Positions 1-5,602 of a DNA stretch of 5,845 nt are shown piece by piece. The stretch spans positions 1 through 5,845 of the forward strand of contig CAZYJD010000108.1 of NCBI GenBank assembly GCA_964647785.1, in the 5' to 3' direction. The notes under the pieces were generated by a model. The model searched no databases and had not been told where the DNA came from. It saw only the letters and a list, made by a program, of their open reading frames with translations. Both the position numbers and the translations under genes were made by a program. Each line of letters starts with the position of its first letter. The stretch's first letter is position 1. This DNA comes from CAZYJD01 sp964647785. Lineage in GTDB: Bacteria; Bacteroidota; Bacteroidia; NS11-12g; UBA9320.

Positions 1-1
1 C

Positions 2-148
2 TGGAATAATCCTGATCTGTCCGAGCACTTTAGCTATTGGAAAGAGGAGGAATCAGAAGATTTTGTTCTGATGTTTTACGTGGGTTCACGAAATACCTGC
101 CATTTTTATCGCCACAGTTTAGGCGAATGGCATTATTACGATGATTGA
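2..148 (+). CDS. C-terminal end of an unrecognised protein (partial)
   Basis: An open frame runs in from the left window edge and stops at TGA 146-148, giving 48 residues from Trp-Asn-Asn-Pro-Asp to His-Tyr-Tyr-Asp-Asp. The segment is rich in aromatic residues (six Tyr, four Phe, three Trp) and has an acidic patch (Lys-Glu-Glu-Glu-Ser-Glu-Asp). The alternation in Asp-Phe-Val-Leu-Met-Phe-Tyr-Val looks like a beta strand. I do not recognise the family and assign no function. It is probably a real gene end: the frame is open to the edge, it stops 20 bases before the convergent gene ends, and no competing gene covers this stretch. Being so short, it could still be a chance open frame. Confidence 0.5.
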   Translation, partial: WNNPDLSEHFSYWKEEESEDFVLMFYVGSRNTCHFYRHSLGEWHYYDD

Positions 149-168
149 ATGGATTTGGGATAAAAGCT

Positions 169-831
169 TTATTGCTTCATCAAATCTTCCAGTTCCATGA
201 TCTCATAGCCATCTGGAATAGCCAGACTGAAAACTTCTTCTTCCGCTTGATCGAAAGTCTCCTTCACTTCTGTCACCGTGAAGGTCATTTTCATGCCATT
301 GGCTGAGGTTTCAAACTCCATGGGAAAACCAGGTATGTCGGCGTTAAGATTTTCCTGACCTCTTTTTTCTACTTCGATTTCCTCGGTGTACCAGTAAGTG
401 ATCTCATTGCCATCGGCATCTTCAATCACCGCCTTTTTGCATGCATAACCGGCAATGGTTCGTTGATTATCAAAAAGAGAAACATTGGTTGCTTCATTTT
501 TTTCTTGGGCTTGTTCTTCCAACTCGCTCAGATTGGAAAGGATGGCTTTTTGTCCAGTCATGCCTTCCATCAGAATGAGCATCTCCTCTGATTCTGCATT
601 CACGACGGTGGTCATGGTCATCAAAATACCCATTTTCATGATGCCTTTGGATTTTCCGGGTGCAAAGAGAATTTCCATGCTCATATTGCCCATCATTTGC
701 GCAGCAGCTTTCATTTCTTCAGTTTCGGCCTCAATTTTAATGTCATATACAACTTGGCCTTTGGTGAGTTGAGCAATGGCGTAAAGGTTGATAAATACAC
801 CGAAGAGCATGAGGAAGAGCAGTTTTTTCAT
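169..831 (-). CDS. Secreted DUF4412-like protein, methionine-rich
   Basis: This 220-residue protein is exported. It begins with Lys-Lys, has a hydrophobic core at residues 4-20, and carries an Ala-Ile-Ala signal peptidase I site at 18-20, so the mature protein would start at Gln21. No lipobox cysteine is present, so it is likely periplasmic or surface-exposed rather than a lipoprotein. The segment Thr-Ile-Ala-Gly-Tyr-Ala-Cys-Lys-Lys-Ala (125-134), followed by Tyr-Trp-Tyr-Thr (146-149), resembles the conserved core of the DUF4412/GLPGLI-type proteins common in Bacteroidota, whose function is unknown. It holds 19 methionines, 12 of them within residues 40-91, including the Met-x-Met pairs 50/52, 65/67 and 71/73; a fourth pair is at 180/182. 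The rest is acidic. The start is ATG 829-831, preceded by a weak purine run (GGAAAAAA). It lies 51 bases downstream of the symporter gene and could share its transcript. That it is a real secreted protein is fairly sure; the family name is moderately sure, recognised by eye. Confidence 0.8.
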   Translation of the reverse strand: MKKLLFLMLFGVFINLYAIAQLTKGQVVYDIKIEAETEEMKAAAQMMGNMSMEILFAPGKSKGIMKMGILMTMTTVVNAESEEMLILMEGMTGQKAILSNLSELEEQAQEKNEATNVSLFDNQRTIAGYACKKAVIEDADGNEITYWYTEEIEVEKRGQENLNADIPGFPMEFETSANGMKMTFTVTEVKETFDQAEEEVFSLAIPDGYEIMELEDLMKQ

Positions 832-882
832 TTTTTTCCGGCAAGCTAAAAATTTTGTAGGAGATAAGCTCCATGCTGGGCT

Positions 883-2244
883 TTAAGATTTGTTTGTTGC
901 AGGATTTTCCGAGGCAGCGGTAATCTTGGAATGGCCAAACCATCGGTTAAAGATTGCTGCTGCTGTCAAATCACCTGTAACATTTACTGCAGTTCTAAAC
1001 ATTCCCAGAATGCGATCAATTCCAACAATGACCAATAAACCTTCCGCCGGAATCCCAACACTTTTGAGCACCGTAGCTAAAACCACAACACCTCCTCCTG
1101 GTATGGCGGGTGTTCCTATGGAAGCCGATACAACCGTTACGGTAATCAAAAGCACTCCGGAGGGAGCCAGTTCAATGCCGTAGGCCTGGGCCATGAAAAA
1201 TACCGTAACACATTGAAAAAGAGCAGTACCATCCATGTTCACCGTAGCACCAATTGGAATGACAAAGTCACTCACACTTGAAGATACACCAAGTTTTTCA
1301 TCTGCCACTTTCATGGACAAGGGCATTACTGCTGCAGAACTGGCTGTTGAAAAGGCCAGCAATTGGGCATCTTTGATGTTCTTTAAAAAGGTAAATGGAT
1401 TCTTGCCCACGAATAGATGGTAAACAAGCAGGTAGAAAATGAATAAAATGAGCAAACCCAGCAAAACAACGAGCATGTAGTATCCCAAACCAATGAATAC
1501 ATTAGGACCAGTTGACGACAACAATGCTGCGATGAGTCCAAAAACGGCATAGGGCACTAGTCGCATGGCCCAGCCGACAATGATCATACAAATTTTTTGG
1601 ATGGCTTCAATAAAGCGGAGCACGGGTTCACCGCTCAGCTTTTCCATTTGAGTCATCGCAATGCCAATAATGATGCTGAAAATAACAACACTGAGCATTT
1701 CACCTTGCAAGATGGCTTCCAACGGGTTGACAGGAATGAGGTTGGAAATGGATTCGGGAATGCCTGGAAATTCACTTTGATTGTGAACATCATGAGCACC
1801 TTGTCCATGTGCACTGAAGCCCCCGTTTTCATAAAAAAACTTGCCAGGCTGAAAAAGGTATGCGACTCCAATACCAACCGAAATAGCCACAAGAGTGGTG
1901 ATTACAAAGTAAATGAACAAGCTTAGTCCAAAGGTTTTAAGCTTATCAGAGATATTGCTCACCAATCCGGTAATGATGGAAGAAAAAATCAATGGGATCA
2001 TAACCATCTGAACGAGCTTCATGAATATTTCTCCCGGAAGTTTAAGCCAGCGCCCTATTTGTACCCCTTGGTTCTCGTTAAAGTTCCCGCTTTCAGGGTT
2101 TAAAATCAAGCCAAGAATAGCCCCTAGTATGATGCCTGCCAGCACTTTAAGCCATAGTTTGCCACGAATCAAATGCGCCAAGTACCTGCTCAAATGGTTC
2201 AGCGGACGTATGATGTACTTTTGTTCAATCTCGGCTGGTAACAT
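883..2244 (-). CDS. Dicarboxylate/amino acid:cation symporter (DAACS/SDF family)
   Basis: This 453-residue inner-membrane transporter belongs to the GltP/DctA/EAAT family, which imports dicarboxylates or acidic amino acids with Na+ or H+. The transport core is clear: the hairpin-1 serine motif Ser-Thr-Ala-Ser-Ser (299-303), Gly-Ala-Thr-Val-Asn-Met-Asp-Gly-Thr in TM7 (332-340), the hairpin-2 Ile-Pro-Gly-Gly-Gly (381-385), and TM8 with Asp410, Arg417, Thr418, Asn421 and Asp425. The Asn-Met-Asp-Gly-Thr motif together with Asn421 and Asp425 keeps the side chains that hold sodium in the archaeal homologue GltPh, so sodium coupling is likely. Arg417, which binds the distal carboxylate, is kept. The position matching GltPh Asp394, which binds the amino group, is Gly414, so a dicarboxylate such as succinate, fumarate or malate is more likely than an amino acid. 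The TM3-TM4 loop carries His146, His151 and His154. An in-frame stop 28 bases upstream (2272-2274) leaves ATG 2242-2244 as the only ATG; no Shine-Dalgarno sequence precedes it. Length is normal for the family. Confidence 0.95.
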   Translation of the reverse strand: MLPAEIEQKYIIRPLNHLSRYLAHLIRGKLWLKVLAGIILGAILGLILNPESGNFNENQGVQIGRWLKLPGEIFMKLVQMVMIPLIFSSIITGLVSNISDKLKTFGLSLFIYFVITTLVAISVGIGVAYLFQPGKFFYENGGFSAHGQGAHDVHNQSEFPGIPESISNLIPVNPLEAILQGEMLSVVIFSIIIGIAMTQMEKLSGEPVLRFIEAIQKICMIIVGWAMRLVPYAVFGLIAALLSSTGPNVFIGLGYYMLVVLLGLLILFIFYLLVYHLFVGKNPFTFLKNIKDAQLLAFSTASSAAVMPLSMKVADEKLGVSSSVSDFVIPIGATVNMDGTALFQCVTVFFMAQAYGIELAPSGVLLITVTVVSASIGTPAIPGGGVVVLATVLKSVGIPAEGLLVIVGIDRILGMFRTAVNVTGDLTAAAIFNRWFGHSKITAASENPATNKS

Positions 2245-2327
2245 GGGATGGGTGCCAAAATACGGCCCTCTTCATTCAAAGAGAAAAAAACAGAGATGAT
2301 TTTTAGATGGGCTATTCAGCAATTCCA

Positions 2328-2885
2328 TTATCCGGCGCGAAGAACATCCAAAATTTCTTGGGGATGGTTCACAAACACCCATAGTTTTTCATGTTCAGCC
2401 TTCATGAACCCTTTGGCTATGCTCCTTTCCAGCATTACTTTCAGGGGGGCATAATAATCATTGGTATTCAAAATGGCTATGGGGCCATGAAACAAACCCA
2501 GGCGCTTGAAGGTGATGGATTCTAATAATTCTTCAAGGGTTCCGCTGCCACCGGGTAAGGCAATGAGTGCATCTACCTCTTCAAGAAAGCGGGCTTTTCT
2601 TTCGTGCATGCTTTCGGTGAATTCCATATCTTCAACCGACTTGTGAGCCCACTCAACTTCATTCATGAATTTTGGCATGATCCCCTTGATTTTACCGCCG
2701 TATTCCATGATTGAATCAGCGAGGCAGCCCATGAGTCCTTTTGCACCGCCACCGTAAACCACTTCAATTCCTGCCTGCACCAGCAAGCGTGATAATGCAC
2801 GGGTTTCTTCGAAATACCGTCTGTCTATATGTGGGCTTGATGCACAATAAACACAAACACGTTTTACAGCAGATCGATTCTTCAT
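2328..2885 (-). CDS. LOG family protein (nucleoside 5'-monophosphate phosphoribohydrolase)
   Basis: This 185-residue cytosolic protein has the full signature of the LOG (Lonely Guy, TIGR00730) family: Val-Tyr-Gly-Gly-Gly-x-x-Gly-Leu-Met-Gly (43-53), Met-His-Glu-Arg-Lys (93-97), and Pro-Gly-Gly-Ser-Gly-Thr-Leu-Glu-Glu (111-119), whose final Glu is the conserved catalytic-site acid. Characterised members split the N-glycosidic bond of cytokinin riboside monophosphates or of AMP and related nucleotides, releasing ribose 5-phosphate and the base. In non-plant bacteria the physiological substrate is usually unknown, and older annotations call such proteins lysine decarboxylase or Rossmann-fold nucleotide-binding protein. 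Length and motif spacing are typical. The start is ATG 2883-2885, preceded by an A-rich AAAAGAAAG stretch. The gene lies 26 bases after the valS stop on the same strand, so it is probably translated from the valS transcript. Family assignment is sure; the exact substrate is not. Confidence 0.93.
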   Translation of the reverse strand: MKNRSAVKRVCVYCASSPHIDRRYFEETRALSRLLVQAGIEVVYGGGAKGLMGCLADSIMEYGGKIKGIMPKFMNEVEWAHKSVEDMEFTESMHERKARFLEEVDALIALPGGSGTLEELLESITFKRLGLFHGPIAILNTNDYYAPLKVMLERSIAKGFMKAEHEKLWVFVNHPQEILDVLRAG

Positions 2886-2911
2886 CTTTCTTTTAGTAAA
2901 GGAGCTGAAAA

Positions 2912-5539
2912 CTAGCGCAACTCTTTTTCCAAAGAAGCAATTTTATCCAGGGTGTCTTGTTGCTTTTGTCGTTCACGTGTCACCACATCTTCACCGGCAT
3001 TGGCCAGGAATTTTTCATTGGATAGTTTCTTTTCGATACCGATGAGGAAGCCTTTGAGACGTTTCAGTTCTTTTTCAATTTCTGATTTGTCAACAGCAGG
3101 AGGGGTGTATCCTTCAAAATGCATCGATACTTCATCAGTTCCGATCAAAACCTTCATGCCATCTTGTTGCATTTCATGATCAATCAATTGGGCATTGGCT
3201 AATTTGCCAATCCAACCCTTTGCTTCATGATAAACGCTTAGGTCTTTTCCCTGAATGCCAATTTCAGCCGGCATTTTTGGAGAAATACCTTTCTCGTTTC
3301 TCAAGGAACGGATGGCAGTGATCAGTTCGAAAAGTTTGGTGAATTTTTCACTGCTGCCATTGCTTTCGTGCCTTTGTGGCGCTGCCTGCCGATTGATAAA
3401 TCCGGCCTTCGGCTGAAGGAAATGCCACAACTCTTCTGAAATGAATGGCATGAATGGATGCAATAGTTTCATCAGGTCGCTGAAAATTTCTTTCACATCG
3501 CTCAGATGTTTATCGGGGATGGGTTCGCCATAGGGCGGTTTCATGAGTTCGAGATACCAACTGCAGAAATCATCCCAAACAAGTTTGTAGTAAACCATTA
3601 AGGCATCTGAGATGCGATATTTATCAAAATGGTCAGAGGCTTCCCCAATGGCTATCGAAACACGATCTTTCATCCATGTTGTGGCCAAACCTGCATAGGT
3701 GTCATACCATTCATTGGTGTTATGGGTAGACTCCCATCCGGCCACCAAACGGTAGGCATTCCATATTTTGTTACAAAAATTACGCCCCTGTTCACAAAGG
3801 CTTTCGTCGAACAACAAGTCGTTTCCGGCAGGTGCGCTTAACAACAAGCCCATACGAACGCCGTCGGTTCCGAATTGATCCATTAATTCAATGGGGTCGG
3901 GACTGTTGCCGAGCGATTTGCTCATTTTCCTGCGTTGTTTATCCCGCACAATGCCCGTGAAGTATACATTCTTGAAAGGCGCTTGACCGCTAAACGCATA
4001 GCCGGCCATGATCATACGGGCCACCCAGAAGAAAATAATATCAGGAGCTGTAACCAGGTCACTGGTCGGATAATAGTAGGGATAATCTTTTCCTTCATTT
4101 CCGTTCAGTCCATCAAAAACGCTCATGGGCCACAGCCATGAACTGAACCAGGTATCCAGCACGTCTTCATCTTGTTGCAGATCAGCGATCTCATAATTCT
4201 TTCCTTGTTTTCTGGCCTGAAAAACTGCCTCATCGGCTGTTGCTGCCACAAAGGTTTCGCCTTGTGGACCATACCATGCAGGAATGCGCTGGCCCCACCA
4301 AAGCTGACGAGAGATGCACCAATCGCGAATGTTATTGATCCAATTGGCATAGGTGTTCTTGAACTTGGCAGGATGAAAGCGAATTTCGTCATTCATCACG
4401 GCATCGAGCACCTGAGGATGGGCTTCCATGAATTTCTTCATATCCACGAACCACTGGCGTGAAAGTCTGGGCTCAATAACCACATCGGTTCGTTCGCTGT
4501 AGCCCACCTTATTTCTGATGTCTTCAATTTTCACCAAATTCCCGGCCTCTTCCAGCATGGGAATGATTTGTTTTCTTACCCGGAATCGATCCTCGCCAAC
4601 AAACAAGCCTGCTGCTTCACTGAAGGTGCCATCGTCGTTCATGATATCGATGCTTTGCAGCTGGTGTTTTTGTCCCAGTTCATAGTCGTTCTCATCATGG
4701 GCGGGAGTAACCTTTAAGGCACCGGTTCCAAACTCAGGATCTACATAGCCATCAGCAATGATGGGGATTTCCCTTCCGATCAAAGGAACTACGGCTTTGC
4801 GACCAATGATGCTGGCGTAGCGCTCATCTTCGGGATGAACACAAATGGCGGTATCACCAAGGATGGTCTCTGGTCGGGTGGTGGCAATGGTGATGTATTG
4901 CCCTTGTAGGCCTACAAGGGGGTACTGGAGATGAAAAAGTCGAGAATTTTCTTCCTTGTAAACCACCTCCTCATCGCTGAGGGCTGTTTTGCCTTTGGGG
5001 TCCCAATTCACCATGCGATGACCGCGATAAATGAACCCCTTTTGGTGCAATTCAATGAATACTTTGATAACGGATTCAGAGAGGGCGGGTTCCATGGTGA
5101 AACGCGTTCGATCCCAATCACAGGAGCAACCCAAGCGCTTCAATTGCTCAAGGATGATTCCTCCGTATTTGTCTTTCCACTCAAATGCGTGCAGGAGAAA
5201 CTGGTCTCGACCAACTTCTTGTTTGTTCAATCCTTGTTCCGCCAACATTTTCACCACCTTTGCCTCAGTGGCTATGGAGGCGTGGTCAGTGCCCGGAACC
5301 CAACAAGCATTCTTGCCAAGCATGCGCGCTCTTCTGATCAACACATCTTGAATGGTGTTGTTGAGCATATGCCCCATATGGAGCACACCGGTAACATTGG
5401 GGGGAGGAATAACGATGGTATAAGCTTCTCTATCATCAGGTACCGAGTGAAACATATTGTTATCCAGCCAGGCTTGATACCACTTGTTTTCGACATCGGC
5501 AGGTTGGAATTTGCTTGGAATTTCTTGCATGCTGCTCAT
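2912..5539 (-). CDS. valS: Valyl-tRNA synthetase
   Basis: This cytosolic class I aminoacyl-tRNA synthetase joins valine to tRNA-Val using ATP and edits mischarged threonine. Numbered from the ATG at 5539 (875 residues): the HIGH motif is His-Met-Gly-His (54-57) after Pro-Pro-Pro-Asn-Val-Thr-Gly, and KMSKS is Lys-Met-Ser-Lys-Ser (538-542). The CP1 editing domain spans about 190-355, with Thr-Thr-Arg-Pro-Glu-Thr (220-225) and Thr-Pro-Ala-His-Asp-Glu-Asn-Asp (278-285). Asp-Thr-Trp-Phe-Ser-Ser is at 462-467. An alpha-helical anticodon-binding domain follows at about 620-760, and a charged, probably coiled-coil C-terminal arm at 812-875, as usual for ValRS. Three starts are possible: TTG 5548, ATG 5539 and ATG 5530. 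The last gives Met-Gln-Glu-Ile-Pro-Ser-Lys, the beginning most like relatives, so 5530 is a serious alternative; none has a clear Shine-Dalgarno sequence. A terminator lies immediately upstream. The segment at 709-732 is unusually divergent, and a 20-bp palindrome encodes residues 207-213. Full length, with all catalytic motifs intact. Confidence 0.98.
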   Translation of the reverse strand: MSSMQEIPSKFQPADVENKWYQAWLDNNMFHSVPDDREAYTIVIPPPNVTGVLHMGHMLNNTIQDVLIRRARMLGKNACWVPGTDHASIATEAKVVKMLAEQGLNKQEVGRDQFLLHAFEWKDKYGGIILEQLKRLGCSCDWDRTRFTMEPALSESVIKVFIELHQKGFIYRGHRMVNWDPKGKTALSDEEVVYKEENSRLFHLQYPLVGLQGQYITIATTRPETILGDTAICVHPEDERYASIIGRKAVVPLIGREIPIIADGYVDPEFGTGALKVTPAHDENDYELGQKHQLQSIDIMNDDGTFSEAAGLFVGEDRFRVRKQIIPMLEEAGNLVKIEDIRNKVGYSERTDVVIEPRLSRQWFVDMKKFMEAHPQVLDAVMNDEIRFHPAKFKNTYANWINNIRDWCISRQLWWGQRIPAWYGPQGETFVAATADEAVFQARKQGKNYEIADLQQDEDVLDTWFSSWLWPMSVFDGLNGNEGKDYPYYYPTSDLVTAPDIIFFWVARMIMAGYAFSGQAPFKNVYFTGIVRDKQRRKMSKSLGNSPDPIELMDQFGTDGVRMGLLLSAPAGNDLLFDESLCEQGRNFCNKIWNAYRLVAGWESTHNTNEWYDTYAGLATTWMKDRVSIAIGEASDHFDKYRISDALMVYYKLVWDDFCSWYLELMKPPYGEPIPDKHLSDVKEIFSDLMKLLHPFMPFISEELWHFLQPKAGFINRQAAPQRHESNGSSEKFTKLFELITAIRSLRNEKGISPKMPAEIGIQGKDLSVYHEAKGWIGKLANAQLIDHEMQQDGMKVLIGTDEVSMHFEGYTPPAVDKSEIEKELKRLKGFLIGIEKKLSNEKFLANAGEDVVTRERQKQQDTLDKIASLEKELR
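4901..4920. repeat. Perfect 20-bp palindrome inside valS
   Basis: CCCTTGTAGG is followed directly by its exact reverse complement CCTACAAGGG; the flanking bases G4900 and G4921 do not pair. The palindrome has a StuI-type AGGCCT centre. In valS it encodes Pro-Leu-Val-Gly-Leu-Gln-Gly (residues 207-213 from ATG 5539), just before the editing-domain Thr-Thr-Arg-Pro-Glu-Thr. In RNA it could fold into an 8-bp stem with a GGCC loop on either strand. I saw no second copy in the window, and its function, if any, is unknown. Confidence 0.9.
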
Positions 5540-5545
5540 GGACTT

Positions 5546-5553
5546 CAAAAATA
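5546..5553 (-). promoter_or_regulatory. Possible valS -7 box (TATTTTTG)
   Basis: Read on the minus strand, 5553 to 5546 is TATTTTTG, an exact match to the Bacteroidota -7 consensus TAnnTTTG. It lies six bases upstream of ATG 5539. A start point about seven bases downstream would give a leaderless or nearly leaderless message, with at most about ten bases before ATG 5530. No TTTG-like -33 box is found 19-21 bases further upstream, where the rplS hairpin sits. The T-tract of the terminator could produce the match by chance, so this is a weak call. Confidence 0.25.
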
Positions 5554-5580
5554 AAAAAGCCTCCCAGAGTTCTGAGAGGC
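5553..5580 (-). terminator. Intrinsic terminator after rplS
   Basis: In the minus-strand RNA, GCCUCUCAG (5580-5572) pairs with CUGGGAGGC (5567-5559) around the four-base loop AACU, forming a nine-pair stem with one U-G wobble. Six U residues (5558-5553), then A and five more U, follow directly. It begins 22 bases after the rplS stop and ends just before valS. On the plus strand the wobble becomes a C-A mismatch (C5564 with A5575), although six T residues also follow there (5581-5586), so it is mainly a terminator for rplS. Confidence 0.9.
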
Positions 5581-5602
5581 TTTTTTGTGCGGTTGTAAAA
5601 AA

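Noticed and set aside
848..872. Possible terminator after the symporter (GGAG-CTTAT-CTCC, then TTTTT)
   Set aside because: The stem is only four pairs and the T-run begins eight bases after it, too weak to call.
743..943. Minus-strand open frame bridging the symporter and the DUF4412-like gene
   Set aside because: It overlaps the ends of two well-supported genes in another frame and its product resembles nothing. It is a shadow.
2245..2290. Possible promoter before the symporter (TATTTTGG near 2257) and a small CTCTT/AAGAG hairpin (2268-2283) beside seven T residues
   Set aside because: The -7 box has a mismatch, the nearest TTTG is only about 14 bases upstream, and the T-run precedes rather than follows the hairpin in the minus-strand RNA, so neither a promoter nor a terminator is supported.
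4931..5554. Long plus-strand open frame (207 codons) opposite the N-terminal part of valS
   Set aside because: It lies wholly antisense to a certain, conserved gene, and its protein shows no recognisable motif. It is best explained as a codon-bias shadow.
5540..5602. T-box or other riboswitch controlling valS
   Set aside because: The 63 bases between rplS and valS contain only the terminator hairpin and a T-tract. There is no room for a T-box stem or antiterminator.
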